A stretch of DNA of 64,000 nucleotides from Tenodera sinensis. Taxonomy: Eukaryota; Arthropoda; Insecta; Mantodea; Mantidae. The translations under genes were made by a program, and so were the position numbers. Of this stretch, positions 20,400-31,469 are shown one piece after another. Positions within the stretch are counted from its first letter, which is position 1; each line of letters opens with the position of its first letter. The notes below the pieces were generated by a model. That model saw only the letters and a program-made list of their open reading frames with translations, was not told the origin of the DNA and searched no databases. The stretch lies in NCBI GenBank assembly GCA_030765045.1, contig CM060965.1, positions 61,098,787 through 61,162,786 of the forward strand. The letters are read 5' to 3'.

Positions 20400-20765
20400 G
20401 GCCCAGACTGATCTTTTTTAAGTGTGCTTAAAAACGACAGCTCCATGTCAGTAGATTTACTAGCAAGTAAAAGAACTGCGGACTAAATTCTGGCACACTG
20501 GTGACTAAATAACAAAATATTATTATGCTCACGTGAAGCAAGTCAATCTCATAATGATGATGATGGTGATGATGATGAATATTTTGTTGTTTAACAATAC
20601 TGCCAATTGCCAGGATCACATCGGCATCGTCGGTGTGCCGGAATTTCGTCCCACAGAAGTTCTTTTACATGCCAGTAAATCTACTGTCATAGAGCTGTCG
20701 TTTTTAAGAACACTTAAAAACTATCAGTCTGGGCCAGATTTGAACCCACGACTTGGGATCAGTAG
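20400..20765. repeat. Fold-back pair with tRNA-like B box (FB-E)
   Basis: Arms about 20402-20510 and 20628-20738 are inverted and about 85 percent alike (GGCCCAGACTGATCTTTTTT against complement of CTATCAGTCTGGGCC). The spacer holds an (ATG)n tract (20548-20577). Outside the right arm, minus strand, is a B-box-like GGTTCAAATC. It appears to be two copies of one SINE-like repeat head to head. Confidence 0.7.
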
Positions 20766-20805
20766 GCCAACATCATTACAATTTATTGAAACGTATACAT
20801 TGTGA

Positions 20806-21639
20806 TGGTTTCAAAATGGTGATATTTTTGTTAACATGTTTTCTAACCTGATTTTTATCAAAGAATAGATGTAATTGTCACTGACAGGCAATAAAATAGG
20901 GGACTAATTCTTGTCCCTACAATCTGATTTGAAAAAAATTTAGACCAAATTAAGAAGGTTGATAAAAGAAATAAAACTACATTATGAGCCTTGCGTTCAT
21001 TATTTAAGAGACAAATGCAAAAATTCATATTGGGTAGTAATTGGTCTACTTTTTGGTGCTCATGGAGTGATTACTAAATTTACTGTTAATTTGTTCTGAC
21101 ATTTTGAATTGCAATTAAGTGTTTTAGAAGATGGTTTACAAATTAGCGATGATTCCTTGTACATTTTACACAATCATCTGTCTACTACATTAAATTAAGA
21201 AAATAAATAATTCTAAAATGGTTAACTGTCCTATTTCCAAATTTTTTAATAATTTTGTACATTACTACACTTTTTCTATCAAATATTTTATCCTTTATCA
21301 TTTATATTTAAAATTGTCTTTTTCTACAGGTCTATTAGCAGGCGTGTGTTTATGACAACCCTAAAATAGGACAGCTAACCAACTACTGGATTTTCTCCCA
21401 TATTCCCCTAGCATCTACAAGAATACTTTGGTAGCTGGAAAATTTAAAGGCATCTGGTACTTGACTATTACTATTCTGTTTCCTGTTGTACAAATACATT
21501 TGTGGATGCAAATGATGCTTATACTACCACTGTACAGCCTGATTTCACAGTGTTTAATTGTACATTAGTGCAGGCGTGGAAAGCTTATCACTGGATTTTG
21601 CCAGAGCCATTAAATTTTGCAACAGCTAAAGCAATAATT
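20806..21639. other. Intergenic, no gene seen
   Basis: AT-rich sequence without recognisable coding or repeat content. Confidence 0.4.
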
Positions 21640-21850
21640 TCTGCAAATTTTTTTGTTGACTGACATGAAAAATATAGAGAATAGTACAAGAGCAAAGAAA
21701 GTCATGTGAGTGTAACACATCTGATTTTTCTAGAAATGATTTGCTTGGATCCAGGGAACCTAAAACAAGTATTTCTGGTAAAATCTCGGTACTGAATGTT
21801 TGAGTGAAATACAATAATTCTTCACTTAAATAATAATTTTGTTAGATTTT
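21640..21850 (+). repeat. Family U copy, partial
   Basis: Contains GAGCAAAGAAAGTCATGTG, AGTGTAACACATCTGATTTT and ATTTCTGGTAAAATCTCGG, the conserved family blocks. Confidence 0.6.
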
Positions 21851-21948
21851 CCTCCCCTTCTGCCATGAGCTTGCAATGTCATAGGATCATTTTTTTACTG
21901 TCCAAAACGTCAATGTCCTTCATGCAGGAATTAAATTCATCACTGTAT

Positions 21949-22014
21949 AAGAGGTAGAACTGGAACTTAAAAATTCAATGCCACAACTGGGATTTGAACC
22001 ACAGACCTTCCGCT
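21949..22014 (-). repeat. Fragment of FB-T repeat
   Basis: AAGAGGTAGAACTGGAACTT through CACAGACCTTCCGCT is identical or nearly so to 6429-6490, stopping inside the tRNA-like part. Confidence 0.85.
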
Positions 22015-22039
22015 GTAATTGGAAATTAGCATTTACCTC

Positions 22040-22520
22040 AAATTGTCAAGGCTCTGGCATGACTGTTTCCTATTGATTTGGGTGGTCATTCTGCTTGATT
22101 CTCTTCTGTGAACTAGTGAAACATCTTCAAAATGTCTTTCCAAAATAGTTTCCTCAGCTTCCTTCACATAAACACCTGGGATCTCCTATAATTGTTCAAT
22201 AGCACTTATTGGCCTCCTAACTACCCTATATGATTGGGGAATAGTAGTAGTGTCATTTTATAGGTACCGTGAACATAAAGTAATCTTTTCAAGAACATCA
22301 GAGAGCATTGCAATATTTGATACAAACTCAGGGGTTGATAGTATTTTATGCAATGTATTGAACTCTTCCCTTACATTTGATTTTCTAGTCATGTCAGTCA
22401 GTCTATTAAAATGAGCACTCAAAACCTGGTAGGGCTTTCATACTGCTTACAGTGTTCTCAATGCTCTACATTTTAGATATTTTCCTAAGCTCTGTACCTA
22501 ACACTCATGCAACATTGAAC
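22040..22520 (-). pseudogene. Possible hAT-like (KIAA1586/ZNF862-type) ORF relic
   Basis: The broken minus-strand frame reads NVREEFNTLHKILSTPEFVS, NIAMLSDVLEKITLCSRYL and EIPGVYVKEAEETILERHFE. The pattern (DVL-x-x-L-x-x-x-LQ, then PG-x-x-x-x-x-E) resembles the mid-region of hAT-derived KIAA1586/ZNF862-like proteins. No catalytic motif or ends were seen. The family call is tentative. Confidence 0.4.
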
Positions 22521-22989
22521 TGTAAGGGTTTTAAGTGAAGGAACCAATTATACGATAGCAATTACAGCCTTTCAATAAAAGAAAAATCGGCTCATGTTTA
22601 GAACAGCTCACTTTCCACTTGCCAGCCAGATTATAAGTCCGAACTTACTTACTGCGCATGCGCCGACAGTAGTTTCACAATCGCCCACTAGATTTCACTG
22701 CATGACTAGCAGACGATTTTCACATCTGCCAACATTGCTTTTTACACTACACTAGTTTTCGTTGCCAACACATTAAACACAAATGCACTCACTCGCGTCG
22801 TTGCCGCCACAGACATACACCGCTATCGCCTAGCGCAACTCCATACTATTGTTGTGGATTCTGTGCATTATTTTTTTGCTCATTGTATACATTATTTTGC
22901 TCTTGCTCACACAGATATATCGCTAGTGCGAATTATTGTGTACATTATCCTTATTGCCTTGTTACTGGGTCCACGATACGCTGGCTCGT

Positions 22990-23580
22990 TCTTTATTATT
23001 ATATTATTTTATTATATTATTATTTTTTTAAATTTATTTATTTATTAGGAGGAAATAAAAAAACAAATCATGAAGTTTACATTGAATTTAAGCATTTAAA
23101 CATTAACTTTGCGTGCCTTGATGATTTTCTTGTGATATTGTTGATCACCCAAAGCTAGATGAAGGTCCTCAGGAACCTTATGATGATGATGATTATTATT
23201 ACATTTATATTATATATTATTATTTATATATAATACTATATATTATACTTATGTTTATTATATTTATATTATAATATATTAATATTATATTTTTATTATG
23301 TTTATTATTTATCATTCTTTTTTTGTTTATTTATTTTATATTATTATTATTTAATGCTATTATATTTATTATATTTTTTATTATATTTTTATTATGTTTA
23401 TTATGTTCTTTTTTTTATTTTATATTATTTTGTTATATAATGTTATTATATTTATTATATTGTTATATTTTTATTATGTTTACTATTTATCGTTCTGTTT
23501 TGTTTATCTATTTTATTTTATATTATTATTTTTAATGTTATTAGATTTATATTATATATATATTTATTATATTATTAGGG
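22990..23580. repeat. Long TTATAT-rich low-complexity tract
   Basis: About 500 bases almost purely of A and T (TTATTATAT-type units), strongest at 23185-23570. Open frames here encode only F/I/L/Y and are not genes. Confidence 0.9.
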
Positions 23581-23917
23581 ACATTCTGCTGTTGGCAGCG
23601 CTGCATTAACACAGCAACTTCGGCAACTTTCGTGACCATTCGTACACACTGCCGAGTGGGACTTTGCCGAAATTCTGACCAAGTGCTTGCGTAAGCTGTT
23701 CTAAACAATATCCGAAAAATCTTCTCAGGAAGCATCAGGGTTTGTTCAAGACAAGAGACACATTAATTAACCTCCATATACTATGCAAACCTAGTAAGAA
23801 TACTTAACTTTGGCAGCAATGTTTAGTTGTATGGTCACCATTCAAAAACCTTTTGTACTAGCTTTTTCATTTTCAGTAGTCTGCGATTGCCCAATGCCTA
23901 TTATTCCTAAAATAACT

Positions 23918-23968
23918 GTCTTCTTCTTCTTCTCCTGATTACCCTCCCTTTATGTAGCACTTATACGC
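23918..23968 (-). repeat. 3' end fragment of SINE gamma
   Basis: TCTTCTTCTTCTCCTGATTA then CCCTCCCTTTATGTAGCACT is the reverse complement of the gamma tail (compare 10540-10585 and 56767-56805). Confidence 0.6.
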
Positions 23969-24129
23969 ATCTATGAAAAATAGAAATAAACGAGTAGGAA
24001 AACTCATTTACACACCACTAAAATATGCAATACCTGGATATATTTCAAAAGTCTAGACAAGCAAGACTCTTGAAACATGCCCAGGTAGTGTGCATTTTTG
24101 TACTCATTTATTTTTCATTTGAAATACTT

Positions 24130-24480
24130 CACTGTTCAACTATACCCACCTGCACCCACTCACGTGTGTGTGCATTTAACTGTTCTGATTGCAAAAAAAG
24201 TGTATATTGGAAAGACAAAATGCAATATTGGAACTAGATTAAAAGAGCATTTTCAGCAGTAAAACAATAATAAGCAGGCAAATCTGCAGTAGCAGCACCC
24301 TTTTGGAATGATCACAATACTGAGTGAAAAACCCAGCTTCTAAAACCGGAAAAGATATATATGAAGAAATTTGAAACCCATCTAATGAATTTCAACCTTC
24401 CCTCAGAAGAATACTTGTTACTAAGTCTCATTGTATCTCAGCCAAATGTCTCCTTTCCAGAGATACAACACCCATATCAC
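24130..24480 (+). pseudogene. Penelope-like element relic with GIY-YIG endonuclease motif
   Basis: Allowing one 1-bp frameshift in the A run at about 24193-24200, the plus strand reads VCAFNCSDCKKS then VYIGKTKCNIGTRLKEHFQQ. That matches the GIY-YIG domain at the C-terminus of Penelope-like retroelements: C-x-x-C before YIG-x-T, then R-x-KEH. A later segment KPEKIYMKKFETHLMNFNLP may correspond to the following 'LEKLEIYK' part. No reverse transcriptase was found upstream, so this is a 5'-truncated or decayed copy. A stray GIY-YIG from another family cannot be excluded. Confidence 0.6.
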
Positions 24481-25690
24481 CAGCAGAGTTCCAGCCAGTC
24501 AATGCGTTCTGTCATCTCAAAGTGCATAATTTTTTATTATTACATTACTTCACAGTGTTAATTCCAATTGTTCAAATGAAGAATAATATTCCTTATCCTT
24601 CAATAAGAAGGATCATTCCTGCAGATATCTCTCATTTACTGTCCTCCTATTCCTCTGATGAATGTTTATACCAAGGATTAGCCAATCACAGTCCTATGCT
24701 GTCAAATCTATCAACCAATGATAGCCTAATGAACATGTTTAAGATGATTCAATTTTCATATTTTCAAAGATTGTTAAAACTCTGCATAAATTCCACTCGT
24801 TCTTGTACAGGAAGCATTAATCTGAAGCATCTTCTTCCTAAGCCCTCTAAAATCATTATAACCAGTAAAACAGAGGCGTCAAGGAGCTGACTTCACTTGT
24901 TTAATCACAAAAAAATTCTCACTCCAAATTATACGATATCATTTGTATTCTCCCCAAACATCTTGTAAAGATATATTGTAATGTTCTAAAAATGTTATTG
25001 TAAAATAGCCGCTCTTACTAAATTCTTTTTTATATCATTAATCTCCTAAAATTGTTTTCTATATTCATTTTAAATTCACTTAACATTATGCTTTCCATTC
25101 TATTAATACATTCAAATGTTTAATTACATTTTAGTAGGCCAATTCTTTTGGGAAACCCTAGCTAGGGTGGCTATCTTCATGATTATCTCTCTCTCTGGAC
25201 TTTTATCTAGATTGCAACGATTAATTATAACATTATATATTGTGAATAAAAGATAAGAGTAAAATATAGTCTGCATATAAAACTTATGTGATTACAAAGG
25301 CAGCAATGAGTCATTCTACATCAAATCACACAAAATTTGATGAAAATTGACCCTGACCACTCTGATTTCCTTGATTTTTTGTGCGTGTTTTACATGATAA
25401 TGCATTAAACCCATATTTTTATGTTTTCCCCAGAAAAATTTATTTTGGCTGATATTAGATATTTCAATTTTCAAAAAATAAGATGCTCCATTTCATTCGA
25501 CTGAATGTATCTCCAGTTCTAATAATCCAAATTTCTTCATTTTGGGGCAAATAAAAGTACAGTTTTTAATTTGATATATTTAAATATCTTATATTGATTC
25601 ATAAAAGATCATTAATAATTAATTTGTTTAAAAATAATTATAATTTAACCACAACTTAGCACTACAAAAAATACCATTTTATTCCCTCAT
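24481..25690. other. Intergenic, no gene recognised
   Basis: An open frame of 122 residues (24522-24890) has no family resemblance that I can identify and may be the decayed end of the retroelement. The rest is AT-rich. Confidence 0.35.
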
Positions 25691-25699
25691 GTTTCCTAC

Positions 25700-27770
25700 A
25701 TAGCACTACCAAGTGATAAGATGGAATTTGTATTTGCTTGATCACAATAAATTCACTTACCAGAGCAAGTGTACTGTATAGTCGCTGTGAATAGGTCTGC
25801 ATACTTGGATCGAAGATGCCCTTGAGGCAGCACACAAAAGATGGATAGTTAACACTTTAATTTACATTAACACAATAACTATTACTTTCTTTGACAAAAA
25901 GAAGATACAATATTCAGCATGTTCAATACAAACAGGATGAGTTCATACTCTGAATAGTCAAGTTTAATCAAGCAGAATACAATGTGTTAGTAAATTTGAC
26001 AGTTTCCCTCCATTTTCAGATAAATCCTGTTTAACTAAGATCTCTAATTTTGACAGTGGGACAACATACTGCAACTTAATGTGCCACATATTGGTTTTAT
26101 TTTTTTATATCTTGAGTTCAGGTGGTCATTATAATCTTTATGTTGTTCTTGAGTAAAAAAACACTGAAATTAACGTTTTTAATATCTTTCCAAGGCCAGC
26201 TGAATAGTTTGTTAGGTGTTGTAATAGGATCCTGACATAACTGGATACTGGCCTTTGCTGCTAATCTCTCCATGGCACTCCCAATGCCATCGCACAGACC
26301 CTATCCATGGGACGTCCCGAAAAAATTCCATTCAGCATTAATACCAAATTCTACTTCATGGAAACACAAATTTGCAAAATTCTTTACATTTTTATATTGT
26401 GCACTGGCTCCATTGGTAAAGTTAATAATTTTTTAAAGTCTACTACTTCCTTTTTGGCAAGTTTTATTAAGTCTGTTTGGAATAGATGGCCAGCCATTGT
26501 GTTATCTTGATATTACTGTACAATTAATGTGTTTCACAATATAATTATCTTTGTAGCATATAGCAAAAGGGTGAATCGTGACCTAAATTCCAATTTTCCA
26601 ATTTTCGAAAAATCACTGCTTACATGCATTCTCCTGATTCCAATTGCTCTTTCCATTGTTTCAGGAAAAAAGATTGTTGTTGAGCTATAAACATATGTGG
26701 CAATAAGGCTAACAATTTGTCCAAAAAGTCCTCAACTGACGACACAATATTTCCAAGTTTGTAGGGTCTACTGTTACCCATTGTTTATAAGTAATGTGTT
26801 CAACATCTTCTGCATCAAATATTTCCTCAAAGTGTTTAATTAATTTATTAATTCCTGGACATGTAGCACATTTCATTAAATAACAATACGAAGACAGAGG
26901 ATTACAGATTATTTGTGCTAGACAATTATCGTAATTACTGAGTGCTAAATCTGAATTTGCAGAAAGTTTATTAATGTTAGCACCATCAATCATTAACATA
27001 ACATTTTCAAGGTAAAGACAAATGCAAACAGTATGTGTACCATGGGCTCTAGGAAGTGTGTACTTTCTTGGTCTTAACTGTGCAAACCTTGAAAAACTTG
27101 CTTTGAAATTAGGGTGTTGTTCTTTATAATTTAAGCGGTAAGTTCCTCTTGCATTACTTAACATTGTTTTTGTTATGAATTTTGTTACTATCTTATTCAA
27201 CTGTTACATAATTCTTCCTCCCCAGAAAAATTCTACTGTCATCAGAATTGTAAAACTATTACCTTTTCCATTACAGAAATGTCTAAACTCTTCCCTGATT
27301 TTGTTTGCAGCATTGTCAAGATTCCCTTTTCTGTGGCTAATTGTTTAGCAACTCTTATCTGTGTGGACGCTTGAAAATGCTTTTGAATTTCTCTAAAGAA
27401 CCAATTTTCGAAAATCGTTAAGATTTGGATTTTTAGATTTCTATCCTGAATAGCATGAATTTTACTTTCTTTCCCACCTAAGTACAGCTGCTTTCTATAT
27501 TATGAAATACTTTTGCTCTAAGATTACTTTCTATTTTTTGTAATTTCTGACGTGGATAATGTTTTTGACTGTTTCCTTTTCTTAATCGAAGATTCAGCTA
27601 CTAAAACCAAGCTTCTATTTAAAGTAGGTATTTGAGCTTCTTTATCAACTTCTGGAGAAACCACATCAGACATTTTCGTATCACCACTTTGTACACTTTC
27701 ACTGGAGTGTGATTCAGGAAAATTTTGAGAACTACTTCCTGGTACACTTTGCTCATTATTACACTTGTTC
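25700..27770 (-). pseudogene. Decayed transposon ORF of an unclassified arthropod family
   Basis: On the minus strand, from about 27770, a Ser/Thr-rich start (EQSVPGSSSQNFPESHSSES) is followed by KEGILTMLQTKSGKSLD. A continuous 163-residue stretch at 27200-26709 holds FSRFAQLRPRKYTLPRAHGT, HTVCICLYLENVMLMIDGAN and CATCPGINKLIKHFEEIFD. Further down, broken frames give IINFTNGASAQYKNVKNFAN, FHEVEFGINAEWNFFGTSHG and GLCDGIGSAMERLAAKAS. This block order (H-x-VC-x-C, C-x-x-CPG, sDGaaaQYKN, ATSHGKGPCDG) is that of an ORF I recall as highly repeated in insects and cnidarians. I cannot name the superfamily. Several stops show it is dead. Confidence 0.6.
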
Positions 27771-28590
27771 AGGGTTAATTAATATTTATACTAGATTTCC
27801 AGAACATGAGTGGCTCCATATTTATACTGATGGATCATTAATATCAAACCAAGATGGAGCAGGTGCTGGAGTCACGTGTCACCTCTTTTCCTATTACAAA
27901 TCTTTAAGTTATGGAACTACGAACTTTGATGGAGAAATTGAAGCAATTCGAATGGCCCTACAAAATCTTTTGTACAGAATTTCACATTTTCAGCAAGCAG
28001 TTATTCTCTCAGATTCCAGGGCAGCAATTATAGCAATTACTTCCAAGTTGTCACCAAAAAACCAAACTATTATAGAATGTTGGAAGATGCTTAGCCATCT
28101 AACAGCACTTCAAAAACACCTAGTCTTCCAATGGATACCGGCTCACTGTGGACTGAGTGGTAATGAGAAAGCTGATTTTCTTGCAAAAAAGGGTACCAGC
28201 GGTGTACAAAAATCTATAGTTAATTTACCATTTTATGCAGCTAAAAGATTAGTCAACTCTGAATTCAACAAAATTATTGCAAAATATTACTATGAAAAAT
28301 CAAAGAATAAAAGATGGGAACTACCAAACATTCAAACAGTGATTCCTGAGTATCCTCGAAAAACAGCAATTGCAACCTTCAGGTTGATTACAGGACATGA
28401 TTGTCTGGCAAAATATTTAAACAGAATTGGGATATATTCTTCACCACTCTGTCCTCTATGTGATCTGCAAGAGGAAATGGATCGAGACCACCTTCAAATA
28501 TGCCCGGCCACTTCTAGTGCCCCATCCATCAGTGAAAAATATTGGAGAGCAAGAGGATTAATGACTTCATTGTCAGAAATCCAGCATTAG
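27709..28590 (+). CDS. Non-LTR retrotransposon 3' end with RNase H domain
   Basis: An uninterrupted 293-codon frame, real from about 27770 on; the first residues overlap the antisense transposon relic and are probably fortuitous. RNase H catalytic residues are all visible: YTDGS (D), DGEIEAI (E), LSDSRAAI (D) and GNEKADFLAK (D), with WIPAHCGLSGN before the last. A C-terminal Cys/His knuckle follows: CPLCDLQEEMDRDHLQICP. RNase H placed after the RT is typical of I/Jockey-type elements. The reverse transcriptase is absent, so this is a 5'-truncated insertion. It has no stops, so it is recent. Stop TAG at 28588-28590. Confidence 0.88.
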   Translation: MIQENFENYFLVHFAHYYTCSGLINIYTRFPEHEWLHIYTDGSLISNQDGAGAGVTCHLFSYYKSLSYGTTNFDGEIEAIRMALQNLLYRISHFQQAVILSDSRAAIIAITSKLSPKNQTIIECWKMLSHLTALQKHLVFQWIPAHCGLSGNEKADFLAKKGTSGVQKSIVNLPFYAAKRLVNSEFNKIIAKYYYEKSKNKRWELPNIQTVIPEYPRKTAIATFRLITGHDCLAKYLNRIGIYSSPLCPLCDLQEEMDRDHLQICPATSSAPSISEKYWRARGLMTSLSEIQH

Positions 28591-28620
28591 CTAACAACAA
28601 CATATTTATATGGAGACTCT
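28591..28620 (+). repeat. 3' terminus of the RNase H retrotransposon
   Basis: CTAACAACAACA follows the stop. The same AAC-type ending is seen beside the fragments at 11178, 44802 and 55570, suggesting a (AAC)n 3' tail. Confidence 0.6.
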
Positions 28621-29019
28621 GCCAATATGACTTCAAAAATTAAACCTAAATTAATATAAATAATAAAACAGAGAATATTATACGTACAATTTTCACAGCT
28701 ATCGCATTAAATGCGTCTTAGTAACCTTCCTCCTCAGTGCTGCAGAATTTGGCCTAATACCAAGTGTGGGCGATTGGCACATGACTGTAAAGATTAATTT
28801 TTTGCCATGCCGTTAAGAGGAATTCCACTCTGAAAATTTCTGGATTGCTGAAATGATTAAGAACTCATCTGGGGATATATTTGTATAAAAAATTAATAAG
28901 AAATAAGGTAAAGAGTATTTTAACTAATAAAGATAAAGGGTGTTTCTTTATCTTTAATTTGCAACAAAGATCATATAATTTGGACAATTACAACCGAAGA
29001 TATGGTTGATCAAATTATG
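28621..29019. other. Intergenic, no gene seen
   Basis: No recognisable element. Confidence 0.4.
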
Positions 29020-29760
29020 TGGCACATGTCACTTTTCGAGAAATTTGGTATACTAAATGAAATGTATATCTTCAATAAGTTTAGGAACCTCCCAAGAAGT
29101 CCTCTTAATTCTGGATTACTTTTACATAACTGGTAAAATAACTTCTCAAATGGGAAGTCATAATTCCTTTTTTATCTCTTCACCAAGCAAAGAGAATGGA
29201 ATTTCAAAGCCATCACATAGTGACCAGCTTTAAGATTTGATTATCACTTAAAGCCTACTGTATTCCTATATACAGCACCTACAAGAAAATTACCAACAAG
29301 ATAATTTCTCCAAAATGTTTATCTCAATTAACAGAACTCAATTAAGTAGAGGAATAAGCATTTGTAAGAATAGTTTGTACAAGAGTAGAGAAAGTAATGA
29401 GAGTGTAACACATAAGATTTGTTATATTTGACATTGTTATTGGTTTGCATTTTAGAACACTTGCACTTCTCTTGAACATTCATTTTACCTCTTAGATATG
29501 CAAAGAGAATGAAATTTCAAAACGAGCCAGCTCTTGAAAGATTTGACTATACTTAAAGCCTGCTGTTCTCTTAGTCCCCTTATATCTACAACGAAATATG
29601 CTAACTCAATGTAAGTAAAATGTTAACACACATCACTCATAAAGTCCAAAAATACATGTTAATCATAACTTAAAAGAAGAATGAGTATTTGAATAACTAG
29701 TTTTTATAGGAGTAGAGAAAGCCATGTGAGTCAACACGTCAGATTTTATTTCATTTAATA
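29020..29760 (+). repeat. Two family U copies in tandem
   Basis: Both 29190-29430 and 29490-29750 contain AATTTCAAAGC/AACGAGCC..., TTTGACTATACTTAAAGCC-type blocks and the AGAGTAGAGAAAG ... GTGAG block (29384 and 29706). Confidence 0.6.
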
Positions 29761-30299
29761 TTCTAGACTTCTTAATTGCCGAACTATTGACATTAAAAAT
29801 TCCAGTTCATCAACCTCTTGAGCGATGGCCATTTAAAGCCTCCGTGGGCCAAAAACTGCTAACCAATATCCAGTGCAGGGCATTTAAATTGTTAAACGTG
29901 CTAAAAGTGCTTCGTAAATACACAGCTGTATTTTGCGTAAATATTAAATTATTTTAATGAAACAAAAACTGGTATAAAACTCGTTATATGCAGTATACAT
30001 GTACGTCATCAGCAAAGTAGAGCTGCTTTAACAAATCGTTGAAATGGCTCTATTTTGTTTCACTGTGGTGAAAAGTTAACTTTCCTCTGTCGAACGCATT
30101 TAATATAAGTTCTCCGAAAGAAACAGTAGTCTACCCATTGTATGTGGTATGCGTGGTCTGTGAGTCATCAGAATAAAGCATGTTTGCAACTTTTCCTTGT
30201 GCTTAGGTAGCAGGTTCCATTTCTTTCTTTGTTGAAATACATACATATACTTTCCTGCTTGTAGCTGAAGTGAGAAGTGGTATAAAAAGGTATTTTTGC

Positions 30300-30935
30300 A
30301 CCAACTGGATATAACCATATACAATTGTTTGGTAATTTGGAGAGCTCTAAACCCACACAAGACAATGACCCAACTGGACTTCCGACTATCAATAGCTCGC
30401 AGCCTAATTGAACAATACCACAGTGAGAGGCCTCTTTATGCTGGGGGTAGAAAATCCAGAACCCCTGCACCCCTCAGACTTCAAGGAAAACATTATCCTA
30501 AAAGGATACTGCCAACAGCAAAGAATTACTAACAAGAAGTTAACTTTCCTGAAACTAAAATAACACTTAAAAATGTGAAAGAGTGGAGTTTCACTGTGCA
30601 TACAAATATGAAATCCATATATGGTGTGAATAGAAAACACAAAATATGTTTTGTGCTTCACAGTTTGCTAAGTTTGAGAATATTCTACTGGAAAGGTTTG
30701 GAGCAAGAAATAATGAAAATATTCCCCTTAATAGAAACATTTTAAAAGAAAAGGTTAAAATATGGACTTAAATTGACATCACATGATATTTATGCTTCTA
30801 ATGTGTTTCTCGAAAGTGTTTCGTGTGCCGCAAGAAGGGAATTTGTGAATGTGGAGATGTGCCCTCGTGTGTTTATCCCTGTTTTGAAGCATATCACTGC
30901 AGAAGGAACATATAAAGGTAAGCCAGTAAAGTAAA
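30300..30935 (+). pseudogene. piggyBac transposase C-terminal remnant
   Basis: Frame 30300-30525 reads LDITIYNCLVIWRALNPHKT then MTQLDFRLSIARSLIEQYHS and PAPLRLQGKHYPKRILPTAK. This is the region before the Cys-rich domain (QLDFR-x-x-LA-x-LI and PLRL-x-GxHxP). After the inserted segment it resumes at 30806: SRKCFVCRKKGICECGDVPS then CVYPCFEAYHCRRN. The C-x-x-C...CVxPCFexYH finger is diagnostic of piggyBac. The catalytic DDD part is missing. Confidence 0.85.
30526..30801 (+). repeat. Pogo/Tc5-like fragment, copy 1 (inserted in piggyBac)
   Basis: About 97 percent identical to 31097-31370. Encodes KFENILLERF then NENIPLNRNILKEKVKIWT, resembling the CENP-B/Tc5-type helix-turn-helix (LLEWF-x-x-x-R-x-x-x-IP-x-x-x-x-LKEKA). 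Copy 1 has a CA insertion in the middle that breaks the frame of copy 2. Confidence 0.75.
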
Positions 30936-31096
30936 TAGAATGTTTCATAAAGGGAAAATTAAAATGAGTTAGATAAGGGATAAATAAGGATTAAATGTAC
31001 AAACGCACAGGACGTGTTTACATGCCCATAGCGCTTATCTGCCATTTTAAATGGATGTGATTATACGTCCATAGCGCTCAAGAGGTTAAAACATTA

Positions 31097-31460
31097 CTAC
31101 TAACAAGAAGTTAACTTTCCTGAAACTAAAATAACACTTAAAAATGTGAAAGAGTGGAGTTTCACTGTGCATACAAATATGAAATCCATATATGGTGTGA
31201 ATAGAAAACACAAAGTATGTTTTGTGCTTCAGTTTGCTAAGTTTGAGAATATTCTACTGGAAAGGTTTAGAGCAAGAAATAATGAAAATACTCCCCTTAA
31301 TAGAAACATTTTAAAAGAAAAGGTTAAAATATGGACTTAAATTGACATCACGATATTTATGCTTCTAATGACTGGTTTGATCATTTGAAGAAAAGTGGTT
31401 CGATGGCCATTATGAACTTTGGTTTGCACATTTATCTTTTTGTTTTAATTCTTTCAAAAT
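31097..31460 (+). pseudogene. Pogo/Tc5-like transposase fragment, copy 2
   Basis: The frame at 31146-31340 reads KEWSFTVHTNMKSIYGVNRK then KHKVCFVLQFAKFENILLER and FRARNNENTPLNRNILKEKV. Past the stop, YASNDWFDHLKKSG (31355-31400) continues the same domain as far as the usual AS-x-GWL-x-RFKKR block. No DDE domain. It sits 11 bp beyond the piggyBac right end. Confidence 0.6.
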
Positions 31461-31469
31461 TAATTTGTA

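Larger units (their letters stand above)
29814..31085 (+). mobile_element. piggyBac-like transposon, decayed and interrupted
   Basis: Ends match as inverted repeats: CCTCTTGAGCGATGG at the left and, read inward from 31085, CCTCTTGAGCGCTATGG. TTAA follows the right end at 31086-31089; the left flank is TCAA, a mutated TTAA. Internal pieces encode a piggyBac transposase C-terminus (see next entry). Subterminal CCATAGCGCT repeats occur near the right end. A 276-bp foreign segment (30526-30801) splits the coding part. Confidence 0.82.

Noticed and set aside
22854..23158. Transmembrane protein genes
   Set aside because: Start of the AT-rich tract; no family resemblance or conserved motif.
23323..23609. 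Small membrane proteins rich in F, I, Y and L
   Set aside because: Overlapping frames in an almost pure A/T tract; composition explains the hydrophobic residues.
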